From Nyssa sinensis (lineage: Eukaryota > Streptophyta > Magnoliopsida > Cornales > Nyssaceae), in the NCBI GenBank assembly GCA_008638375.1, contig CM018035.1:23076307-23140306 (forward strand): a stretch of 64,000 nt of DNA, written 5' to 3'. The translations under genes and the position numbers were made by a program. The notes under the pieces are model-generated. The model did not search any database and was not told where the DNA came from. It saw only the letters and a list, made by a program, of their open reading frames with translations. Shown one piece after another: positions 1 through 10,149 of the stretch (position 1 is its first letter; each line of letters starts with the position of its first letter).

Positions 1-1
1 A

Positions 2-1288
2 GCTAAAATCAACACAGTGCGGATCTTGTTATCATTAGTTGCAAACTTAGATTAGCCATTGCAACAGTTCGATGTGAACAACGGTTTTCTACATGGTGAG
101 TTATCTGAGGAAGTCTACATGGATCTTTTACTAGGATACATGATATTAGAGAAGCACAGTCAGAAGGTATGCAGCTTAAAGAAATCACTATATGGGTTAA
201 AACAATCTCCGAGAGCATGGTTGGGAAGGTTTACAAAGTCTATGATAGCCTTTGGCTACCTACAGAGCAACTCAAACCACACTTTATTCCTAAAGAAACA
301 ACAAAGAAAGATCACTGAACCCATTGTGTATATGGATGACATGGTGGTTACAGGAAATGATATAAAAGAAAGGAAGGCTCTACAAAAGTACTTGTCTAGA
401 GAATTAGAAATGAAAGACCTAGGTCCTTTGAAATATTTCCTTGGGATTGAAGTGTCTAGATCTAATAAAGGAATCTTCCTTTCTCAAAGAAAGTATGCCT
501 TAGATTTATTATAGGAGACTGGTATGACAGCATGTCAACCAACTCAGACACTAGTAGAAGAAGGTTTGAAGTTATGTATTGAATCTGATCAGGTTCCGGT
601 TGACAAAGGGAGATACCATAGACTTGTTGGGAAATTGATGTACTTAGCACATACAAGACCGGATCTTATCTATGCATTGAGTATTGTCAGCCAGGTTATG
701 CATAATCCCAGAGAGAAACATATGAATACAGTCATGTGCATTTTGAGATATTTGAAGTCTGCTCTTGGAAAGGGAATTTTATTCACTAAAAACACAGACT
801 ATCAAAATATAAATTTATATATTGATGTTGACTGGGCTGGAGTAGTAGATGACAGGCGATCTACTTTGGGTTACTTTACCTTTGTGGGTGGGAATCTCGT
901 TACTTGAAGGAGCAAGAAACAAAATATTGTTACACGATCGAGTGCAGAAGCTGAATATAGAGGTATGGCACTTGAAATTTGTGAGGCGTTCTGGCTAAGG
1001 CTCTTCTTGTAGGACTTAGGTTACTTATCTAGACTACCAATTCGACTATATTGTGAAAACAAAGCAGCATGTGATATAACTCATAATCCGGTTTAACATG
1101 ACCGTACAAAGCATGTCGAGGTAGACAGATTCTTCATCAAGGAGAAGTTGGATGAAAGAAGCATGGAGTTGCCAAAGATTCGATCAAAAGATCAATGGGA
1201 TGACATCCTCACCAAAGCAGTGTCAAACCAAGTGTTCTCAAAGTTTTTAGGCAAGTTGGGCATGTATGACATCTATGCACAAACTTGA
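2..1288 (+). pseudogene. Ty1/copia pol remnant (reverse transcriptase and RNase H)
   Basis: This is the 3' portion of a copia polyprotein, running off the left window edge. The frame shows the copia RT block (QQFDVNNGFLHG near base 60, SLYGLKQSPRAW near 195, the active site YMDDM near 330) and then RNase H (TRSSAEAEYRG near 930). A C-terminal tail ends at the stop at 1286-1288. It is one continuous frame with five in-frame stops (at about 53, 512, 905, 1010 and 1095) and no frameshift. Four of the five sit where TGG or CAA is expected in the family, a pattern consistent with cytosine deamination of methylated DNA. In a live element this enzyme copies the element RNA into DNA in cytoplasmic particles. 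This copy is dead. Confidence 0.9.
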
Positions 1289-1295
1289 AGGGGAG

Positions 1296-1488
1296 TGTTG
1301 AGATTTTATTTTTATTGTAATTGATTCTTGTAGATTATCTTTCTATTTTTAGATTGATTGTGGGAATCAAATCTCGAGATTTGTAGGAGTCAATCTCGTG
1401 ATTTATGAGAATTCCTGCTATATAATCATGTACATACTCTATGTAATGATATGAACGAAAAAGAGAATTTTTCTCTATTTTTAAGTCA
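1296..1488 (+). repeat. 3' LTR of the copia element
   Basis: The LTR begins with TGTTGAG directly after the polypurine stretch AGGGGAG (1289-1295), a typical copia arrangement 7 bases after the pol stop. It contains a TATA-like stretch (TATATAAT near 1420) and seems to end with CA at 1488, where NBS-LRR coding sequence starts. The length of about 193 bp is short but within range for copia. The right boundary is inferred from where resistance-gene homology begins. The matching 5' LTR and target duplication lie outside the window. Confidence 0.7.
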
Positions 1489-2560
1489 TGTTTGTTGAAA
1501 AGGTTGGTTCTAGTGTTTTAGTTGATGCAAAAATTCAAAAACATGCAAAAGAATGTGATGGTATACCTTTGGCACTTGTCACTGTTGGGAAAGCCTTGAG
1601 AAATGTGAATAAAGAGGACTGGCATAATGCATTGAAGGGTTTGAGAGGCTTCGCAACAAATGTAGAAGGCATGGAGGAAAAGGTCTTTTCACACTTGAGA
1701 TTTAGTTATGATATACCAAAAGACGATGCAACTCGATCATGTTTTTTATATAATGTATTGTACCCTGAAGATGAAGAAATTGATTGCAAAAAATTGATAG
1801 AATATTAGATATGGGAAGGTCTATTGGGCGACGGGAGGATAAAAGATCAAATATGGAAGGGAGAAATTATATTAAATAATCTGATAGATTCCTGCTTGTT
1901 ATAGAATACTGGTGAAATTGCTGGAAATAAATTTGTTAAGATGCATGACTTGATTAGGGACATGGCAATTGACATTACTAATAGCGACCTTCGCTGCGTG
2001 ACTCAAGCTGGGGTTGGACTGCTTGACCCCCCTCTTGAAGAAGAGTGGATTGAAGATGTAGAGAGGATATCATTGACGGATAATAAATTGAAATTCCTTC
2101 ATTGAAATCCCAAGTGCCCCAAGTTATCCTCTTTGTTATTACAACATAACCATTTCCCTCAAAAAATCTCAAATTCTTTTTTTCCCCACATGTAGAACCT
2201 CAAAAGTGCTTGACCCGTTTTCTACTAGTATCAGATTATTGCCCGACTCCATTTATGATTTGTGGAATTTACGTGCACTATTGTTATCTTCTTATCAGAA
2301 TCTAACCAATTTTCCCTCTCTACCAATGCTCCATGCCTTGAGAGTTTTGGACCTCTCTTGGATTGAAGTCACGGAATTGCCTGAAGGGATGGAAATGTTA
2401 TGTAACCTCATATGACTAAATCTTTCTCATAATCGAAAACTGATAATGTTTCCAGCAAGATTGTTAACAAAGCTCACCCTTCTAGAAGAATTGTTGAAGT
2501 CCGATTCCATTTTATGTGGGTTAGTGTTTGTTGATGAACTCATTAAATCCAAGTCTAAAA
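1489..2560 (+). pseudogene. NBS-LRR (NLR) disease-resistance gene relic
   Basis: This is a fragment of a coiled-coil-type plant NLR immune receptor. The frame opens inside the NB-ARC domain (FVEKVG), followed by the GLPLAL-type motif (GIPLALVTVGKAL, near 1560), a CFLY block near 1740 and the MHD-region motif MHDLIRDMAI near 1940. Leucine-rich repeats follow, for example LPDSIYDLWNLRALLL near 2235 and LRVLDLSWIEVTELPEGM near 2340. In-frame stops at 1806, about 1900, about 2102 and later, plus a frameshift near 2190-2206, make it non-functional. The P-loop and N-terminus are absent because the copia LTR joins at the kinase-2/GLPL side. Homology fades after about 2530. In living genes this protein senses pathogen effectors. 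Confidence 0.85.
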
Positions 2561-2644
2561 TCATGGCACCAATAGTATTTTACCAAAAAAAATCACATTT
2601 TGATTTTTTCATATGAGTGATGATTGTTCATCAGACTAGGGTGC

Positions 2645-3160
2645 AAGACTGTATTTGGATGGAAGGAATTGAAAAGAAAGGGAAGGGAATGAAAAGGAAT
2701 GAGAGCTTATATTATGTCTGTTTTAAAAATTAGGAAGGAAAGGGAAGGAAAGGGAGGGAAAGAGAGGGAGAGAGAGGGAAAGCTTAACTCTCATTTAAGC
2801 AATTTTGTTATCCCTCCAAAAGTGGAAAGAAATAGAGGGAAAGGAAACAATGATTTAATGAATTTTTAATAATACCAATATTACCTTTAAAATTATAAAA
2901 GCCAAAATAAAAATAGCACCTCTATCCTAAGGCATCCAAAGGTATAATAATAAAATAATATAAAATTATTTCCTTTCCTTTTTCTTCTTTATCATTCCCA
3001 AACAAAATGAAAGGCTTTCATCTCTTTTCCTTTCATTAGTTATTCAAACATAAAGGAGGGATTACCCTCTCCTCTCCTCTCCTCTCCTTTCTTTTTCCTC
3101 ATAACTAATACTCTTTTCTCCTTTCCTTTCCTTCCTACTTATCCAAACGAACTCTAAATT
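2645..3160. mobile_element. foldback/MITE-like element with purine-rich inverted arms
   Basis: The left end (TTTGGATGGAAGGAA at about 2654-2668, followed by AAGGGAAGGG runs) is mirrored at the right end (CCTTTCCTTCCTACTTATCCAAA at about 3124-3146). Together these give an inverted repeat of more than 50 bases that is purine-rich on one strand and pyrimidine-rich on the other. The core is AT-rich and non-coding. This matches a short non-autonomous DNA transposon. Target duplications could not be fixed by eye, so the superfamily is not assigned. Confidence 0.5.
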
Positions 3161-3309
3161 AATTAATCGCAAAAAATGAATCAAGATAAAAACACCAGCT
3201 ATGCCCCGTCAATCACTGGTTCTTTCACCATTTGTGGTCCAGTAAGGCCATATATACTATATGTTTCTTGATGTTTTTGGTATCTAATGATGGATTCATG
3301 CAATGTGTT

Positions 3310-3605
3310 TGATGGGGATCACAAAGAACTTTTATATTTAATTCAGGAGGATCTTATTTTATTTATGTAATTTTTATTTATTATATTTTTAAGCTCTTAT
3401 TTATCTGGAATTTGTTTGATTTGGTTTAGTATACTCTTTACCTCCTTATTTTTTGGATTTAGTTTACGTTGAATGCTTTGATGATTAAATATACAGAAGA
3501 TTTCTCGTTATTTTTTCTCTCTCCCTCTGTCTTGTGTTGGATCCTCTGTTCTTCTCTACCTCCTTTCTTCTTCCTCTCTTCTATTTCTCTTCTCCTCCTA
3601 CATCA
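3310..3605 (+). repeat. 5' LTR of the 3310-6948 element
   Basis: It starts TGATGGGGATCACAAAG and ends TACATCA just before the primer-binding site. It is CT-rich in its 3' third, as is its partner. It aligns with 6588-6948 over its whole length but with many substitutions and small indels, indicating an old insertion. Confidence 0.8.
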
Positions 3606-5559
3606 ATTTGGGATTAGAGCAAACTTCAATTCCTACCATCTTTATTCATTATTTTTATTATTGATTGAAAAAAAAAAAAAATCACTGCACATCTCCTCCG
3701 CCACCACAGTCACTGCTACTGTTCATAGACATTAACCATCGACATAGCAGAGCTCCTTCATCGTTGACGGCTTCTGCAAACAAATCATTGTCGCATGTCA
3801 CTAATCGGTTTCACTCCAGACCAGAGAACCCTTCATCACTTCAAAGGCTACCTTCGTCCATTGTTAACCACCATCGACTTATTCCAGTCCTTCAACATAC
3901 CCCACAAGCAGATTGTCAGACCGTAGCCACCTTCGTAGATACAACAATCGTCTACAGTCATTGCCTGTGCCACCATCAAAGCATCGCGCTGACCATCGTA
4001 AGCAGCACAACACTCCACTGATCATCGTTAGAGACTGCATCATCGCGTTCACCCATCAACTCCAGTCCATCTTCGAACATTGCAGTCACCATCAATCCCA
4101 TCAGCAACGTCATTTGAAGCCTTTGTCATCGCTGTTACTTCGTCGTCACTCACCATCAATAATCAATCTCCATCGTCGAAGCTGGTCGTCACTGCCCTTA
4201 TCGTCTTCATTGTACACTGTTGTTGTTGCCATTGAAGCTTCGGCCACAATCCCACACACAGGAGTCGCAGATCACAATCCACATGGAAGCGTTTTCAAAA
4301 CCCTATAGTTCTTCGGTTTAAATCATCATTCAAGCCCAAGCCAGCACCGACCGACCCAACCCTTTCAACCAAAGTGCCAGCCCAACAGCCTCGTCATTAG
4401 ACAGGCCCAACCCAAGACAGCCCAACTAGAAGTAAAACACTTAAACCTAGTCTGCCCATTTCCCAAACCCAATTGTCCAATTGGACTTACACCGGTCCAA
4501 AACCCTATACTGCCCAACCCAAACCAGTACTCTCCGAGTCTAAGCCCAATAGCCCAACCTGCATCCTTTTTAACCAATCCCACCCAATTCTTTATATCAT
4601 ATCCAAGCTTCCAACCCATTCCCCTGAATCCAGCAACTCTCTCAGGCAAGTTCAGTGTCCCTTTCTATTTACCCTTCCAGTTAGTCAACTGAACCCCGCC
4701 AAAAAAATAAAAGAACGAAAAAAAAAAAAAAAACAGAGCTGCCAAAGAAATTCTGGAGTTTTCAGATTGTGCCTAAACCTTTTTAGAAATTTCAAAAGAC
4801 CCCAGAATTTTCAACAGCCTCTAAATTGTAGAAATTCCTTCAGAAATTGTGGTAAAGGTTTCTTTGGACCTCGAAAAAGGTATGCATTACTCTTTTTTTG
4901 AAAATTGTGCTAGCTTCAAATTCAATTTAGTAAGTTGATTAAATTTGCACAAAGGTCCTCCCTAAACTTCCTTCATGACATATTTTGCTTGTTTTGGTTA
5001 CCTTTTCTTCATAACTTTCATTTCCAACTTTGCATCCAACCCTCAAAATGTAATTTTAAGTCTTGTTTAATTTTCCTTCATTTATTTTTAATTTTCCACG
5101 GTGTTCATCTCATTAGAAAAATAAAATGTTTTGTGATGCATCAAAATATAGACATAGACCTATTCGAGATGATACCTTGCATTACTCTAGTAATCATTGT
5201 CATGATAGGTATTTTAAGTTCTCTAAGAACAACAAGAATGATATTTTTAAATTTGCTCGTCCACATGATAAGTGCCAAATATGATACGTTAGGCATTCCT
5301 CATATCTTTTTGATTCACCTAGGTATTTGTATAATGAGATAAGTGATCATAGGTACTACCATGATGAAGTAGAAGGCTCTAGTTACTTCCATGAAGAAGT
5401 TGAGGATTATATGTCATTTTCACAAAATATGTCCCAAGTTCGATCTCATTGGTATCCTTCGAAGCCCTTTACTTTTGAATCTTAATCTAAGGATTTATGG
5501 TGTAACTTACCTGACCCTACCCAAGAAGATACATGGAAACACCTACAACTCTTTCAAAC

Positions 5560-5985
5560 TAATCTTAAATGTGGGGGAAAAGTATGAAAATTTCTCATTG
5601 ATGGTCATAGTCACCTTAGCATAGTGTCAAAATCTATTGCCACTAGAATGAATTTACGACATAAAACTCATCCCCAACCATTTGAGGTAGAATGGATAGG
5701 TGATATATCTGTGCTAGTAACAGAAAGGTGTGTAGTGTCAATTCAAATGGGTGATTATTCTACTAACATTTGGTGTGATGTTTTGCCTATGAGAATTAGT
5801 TATGTGCTTTTAGGAAAACTTTGGATAAATGAGCTTGGTGTGACCTATAATTTGAAAGATAACACATATGCTTTTAGGTACAATGGGAAAACCACCAAAT
5901 TAAATCCTTTCAAACCCAAAGATCATGACAGGGAAAAAAAAACCTTAGGCCTTATCCTCTTGTTCCTTATGACCCTAATTAGATA
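5560..5985 (+). pseudogene. retropepsin-like protease fragment (gypsy pol)
   Basis: The open stretch carries HPQPFEVEWI, a VTERCVVSIQMG block, WCDVLPM and the hydrophobic motif VLLGKLW near 5815, in the order seen in plant gypsy proteases. Just upstream, in another frame, the active-site neighbourhood reads IDGHS, where active enzymes have D(S/T/G)GS. The catalytic loop is therefore altered and a frame break separates it from the rest. A live protease would cut the Gag-Pol polyprotein. Gag zinc finger, RT and integrase are not visible in this element. Confidence 0.7.
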
Positions 5986-6587
5986 GCATATCCTTATGAT
6001 CCCATGCATGTGGAAATAATAAAATTTTCTAATGATTCATATAAACCTTTAGTTGTCACACTTTCAACATTTTAGTTGTCAACCCAAGAGTCTTTTTATA
6101 ATAGTTTTCTTGTTTTTGCTCCTACATCAGACCATTGTGTTGAGTCTGCATCTATACCGCCTTCCTCCATTAAATTTTCATCTAAATTCATTGATAAATT
6201 TTCTTTTATTCTTGAATTTGGACCTAATACTTATTTACTTGACATAACATTGGATTTAAATCTAAGTTCAATTTTTATTATGGAGGAAATGCTATATAAT
6301 CAGGGTCCTTTGGGGCCTTCTATGTTTCTTGATGGTCTTCTTATAGGTGGCGTTGTTATTTCTCCAATATCATATCTGATACTTCCGCCACTCCAACAGT
6401 AGACCATAAATCATGTGGAGTTTGTTTTCATAAGCCAAATTGAAGCTTCTGCTGTTGCTGATTTTCTTTGCTTCCATGGAAGATGTTATTCTACTACCGC
6501 TTGTTGCTGCTATGATGATTTACATCTTTTGCCATAGTTCTTCCATTCTAACTCACCAGAGTCGAGTTCTTTTCAGCTAGAGAGAAA

Positions 6588-6948
6588 TGATGGGGATCAA
6601 GAAGGACTTCATAGTCCATTTATATTTGATCTGGGAGGATATATATTGTTATGTAATTTTATTTTTATTTAATTTATATTTTCATTTTTAGAATTTGTTT
6701 GAGTTGATATAGGATATGTTTTAATTCTTGAATTTTAGGATTTGATTACTTTGAGTTTTGCTATGTAAGGGATAGCTTGTATTGAATAGATTTAGACTTT
6801 GATTATTGATATGAAATACATACATATCTCGTGTTTTTCTCTCTGGGGCTTCTCTCTTCTTTCTATCTATTTTCTCTCTTTCTATTTCTTCATCTTTTTC
6901 CCTTCTCTTTCTTCTTTTCTTTAATCTCTCTCTACTGGTTCTACATTA
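6588..6948 (+). repeat. 3' LTR of the 3310-6948 element
   Basis: It begins TGATGGGGATCAAGAAGG and ends CTACATTA, followed immediately by the duplicated target GTGTT. The CT-rich tail at about 6836-6935 corresponds to the CT-rich part of the left LTR. Confidence 0.8.
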
Positions 6949-6953
6949 GTGTT

Positions 6954-8265
6954 TTCATATAGGCTTGGGTTTTAATAAGAAAAAAACTTGAAATTTTTTT
7001 TACCTAGTTGCAATTTTCCTTCATTTATTTTAGAATGTCATTCTAGCTTATGGGGGATTGTGATCCTCTTCAATGCATTGTTAGAAGTATGTTGCTTACA
7101 TCCAAAAGGGCATTGACCATTATGTGTGATATGTGGAGTAAAAGTTTTACCTGAACCCAACAATGCAGTGAGGAATTGAGGGAATCTAGTACTGCAATAA
7201 AGTTGAATCCTAGTTTTGGTCAAATTTCCCACATCCAATGTTTCAGGCATTGGGAAAAACATGATAGCCATGATTTTGCAGGATACTAAATATGTCATGA
7301 TTTTGCATGATTTCCATCAACTCTTCAATTTTTCATGTACGGTGTGTTGGAAAAAATTGCATATAGCAATGGCTGATGATAGAAATATTGAAATTCTTAC
7401 TGTGAACTAAACATTTTTCCTTTAATTTTGTTTTCTTTAAGATACATAATTTATATATATATATATATATATAACAATTTCCTAATAATTAAATGAATGT
7501 AGATGAACGATCCATTTTGCTACCTTCAAAGGCTTCATGTTGTATTTGGAAGAGCAAAAGTAATTGATGAATTAAGCAGAATTAGTTTGTGTTTGTGTTT
7601 TTTTTTTTTTTTTGTGGCTATGTGATAAATGATTGAACTTGAAGTTATCCTATTATGGATGTCCACAATTATGACTTGTAATAGATACTTATTTTGATTT
7701 ATTAATATTGTTTTGTAATGGATATTTATTGTAATTATGTGGGTAAAATGGATATTTATTGTAATTATGTTTTGATATTTGGCATTTTCATTGAAAATAG
7801 ATGATTAATGTGTCTACTTTTGTGATATTGGTTACCAGCAATATAATCTGACTTGTCCTCCTAAAATGTTTTATTTATATACATTGTATTTCGTTTATCA
7901 AAAATAAAATTATGGAAGAATTGTTTTTTGTTTTTGGTTGGGAGAAAAAAATATTCGTCCATCCAAAGTTCATTCACAAGTTTGTTTTTAATGATTTTAT
8001 CCTTTTTCACTATTTGAAAGATTTATATAATAACATTAGTGTGGTGATTATTTTTGGCAATAGAGAAATATTAGAATTTTTTAAAAAAAATATTGGCAAC
8101 TATTTTTATAATTGTGGGACTATTGTTGCAAAGTTACCTTTTGTAACCTTTTCCTATGACGTTGAAAACAACTTCAGAATCCAATTTTGTAATGTTTATT
8201 TTTCCAAGTTTTTCAATTCCTTTTTTTAATCTAATATTTGGGTTACCCAAGAAATTTTTTTGTAA
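6954..8265. other. AT-rich intergenic stretch without a supported gene
   Basis: No gene is supported here. It contains a (TA)n run at about 7449-7472 and a T-rich run near 7597-7613. A short direct repeat (ATGGATATTTATTGTAATTA) is present twice at about 7718 and 7750. Open frames here are short, AT-driven and without recognisable motifs. Confidence 0.7.
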
Positions 8266-8270
8266 GTTTT

Positions 8271-8770
8271 TCATGTAGAACAAGTTGTAGAGGCTTTTGA
8301 AGAACAATGGGAACGTTCCAAGTCCCATTCCAAGAAAAATACTAGTAGTTGTAGAGTTGGTCAATCACGTTTTTGGGAATGAAAACCCTATCTTGACCCA
8401 AAACGGCGAGACAGATAATACTCATGGCTTAACCATGACTGAAGCTGCCACGGGGCCAAACAACTTCATTTAGGCCTTTAATTTAACTCTTTTTCCATTT
8501 ATTTTTAATTTTGAAATTACTTTGTTTAGGAAAGTCCAAATTAACTTCTATAATAGAACTAGTATAAAGAATTAGTAGATTCCTATTCAGATTAGTAGTA
8601 GTCTTATTCTATATATATAATGTAAAGTAGTCTTTATTATTCAGATTATCAATAATATATATTTATTTAGAAATTTGAGATATGTTCCCTTTGGGTAAGG
8701 AGTCATCTTTGTTCTTGGTTACTAAGAAATTCAACTTGTTAGATTCTCCTTCATATTCCACACTGCATTA
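8271..8770 (+). repeat. 5' LTR of the CRM-like element
   Basis: It aligns with 18385-19003 from (A)TGTAGAACAAG through ...CTTTA. Its first bases read TCATGTAG where the partner has TGATGTAG. It lacks roughly 110 bases present in the 3' LTR (between AACTTCTA and ATAATAG...ACTAG), an internal deletion in this copy or an insertion in the other. Confidence 0.85.
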
Positions 8771-8802
8771 GTTGGTATCAAAGCGAGGATTTGTCTAGCT
8801 CA

Positions 8803-9960
8803 ATGGCAAAAGACGGAGTTGATAACCCAAATCCCATTAATGTTTGTCGTGGAATGGAGGTTGTATAGGCGGCAATTAGTGACCATGGGCAACAGTTAGC
8901 ATAAATCAATGATTAGCTTAGTGTTATACAACAAACGCTTATGCGGCTTAATTTTGATTCCCCCAGAGACCCTCCAGTATACAGGAATCGCACCGGAGGA
9001 TTTGCATAAGGCCATCTTGAAGATAGGACTATACCAGGTCAGCATCCCCAAAGGCAAACTACTTATGGAGATGAATCAGATTCAAACGATGAGGAGGACT
9101 ACAAGGTTCGTAGGCCTGATAGATGGAACTGAGATTTTGAGGATTATCGAATGAAGGCTGACATCACTACCTTTAATGGAAATCTTAACAATGAAGATTT
9201 CCTTGACTGGATTTCTGAGGCTAACTGATTTCTAAACATGATGGAGGTTCTCGATGACAAAATAGTCAAGCTTGTTGCGTTTAAATTAAAGGGTGGAACA
9301 ACGGTTTGGTGGGACTAATTGCAGCAAAATCGACAGCGACAAGGCCAACAACCAGCTCGAGTTTGGAGGAAGATGAAGCAGTGCATGATGGAAAGATTCC
9401 TCCCTCCAGATTATAAGCAGTACCTGTTTCAAGGACACCAAAATCGCACCCAAGGCAACCAAACAATTTTTGATTATACAATAGACTTTAATCGATTGTC
9501 TGTTCGCAATAATTTGGTTAAAACTGAAGGGTAGACGATGACACGATATTTGAGCAGACTTCAGCCCTCAATCCATGATATAATTGGATTGCAGGTTTTG
9601 TGGATGGTTGATGAGGCTTATAACATGGCGCTAAAGGTAGAATTGTTGGAAAATGAGAAAAGGGCTGGAAGTTCTAGTGCGGTACCCTTTCATAGAAATT
9701 TCCTAAATCCTCGTATGTAGCGAGTGATAAAGGAAAAAGCACTCAAATAGTAACAATTTAGTCTCCTATTCAACCTGTTCAGATCAAACTGCAATGCCGA
9801 ATTTATGCAGAGGGCAAAAGCAGTAGAGGCCCTCTGAAGAAGCCAGTGCCCACTACGAATACAAATCCCTATGCCAAGCCTACACTTGGCAAGTGTTATC
9901 GTTATGGTAAACCTGGGCATCACTCTAATAGTTGTCTAGATTGACGGAACTATGTTGAGA
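8803..9960 (+). pseudogene. gag remnant of the CRM-like element
   Basis: The frame starts at an ATG 18 bases after the primer-binding site. It carries a Retrotrans_gag-like block near 9170-9530: [13 protein letters not shown], then KLKGGTTVWWD, then [14 protein letters not shown] and the [14 protein letters not shown] region. A single CCHC zinc knuckle near 9888-9935 reads CYRYGKPGHHSNSC, with the second cysteine replaced by tyrosine, so RNA binding would be impaired. At least seven in-frame stops and shifts are present. Gag normally forms the particle that packages the element RNA. Confidence 0.8.
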
Positions 9961-10149
9961 ATGAGGATGTTATTGAGGAGGTAGATGAAGAGGAGCCTGT
10001 TAGAGAAGATGATTTTTATGAAGGAGCAGAATTCATAGAAGAATATAGAGAATGAGTCAATGTAAGGTGTAGTTGTTGCTATATGCACCAAAGCAAATAG
10101 ACACGAGCCAATGCCACAACATCTTTCGATCCTGCTATACCATTAATTA

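Larger units (their letters stand above)
3310..6948 (+). mobile_element. degenerate Ty3/gypsy-type LTR retrotransposon with intact TSD
   Basis: Two diverged direct repeats (3310-3605 and 6588-6948) both begin TGATGGGGATCA and end near CTACAT(C/T)A. A primer-binding site resembling the initiator-Met tRNA site (TGGGATTAGAGC, 3609-3620) follows the left repeat. The element is flanked by a perfect 5-bp duplication GTGTT (3305-3309 and 6949-6953). The 2.98-kb interior has only one recognisable coding remnant, an aspartic protease. The rest is non-coding, including a stretch rich in CCCAACC-type sequence at about 4320-4640. It was probably a deletion derivative mobilised by a related element. Confidence 0.85.

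Noticed and set aside
3665..4308. Two overlapping ORFs rich in Ser and His
   Set aside because: They lie in the non-coding interior of the 3310-6948 element, have no domain and follow CCAYCA-type repeats.
7912..8229. 105-codon ORF rich in Phe, Ile and Asn
   Set aside because: Composition follows the AT content; no motif and no splice or homology support.
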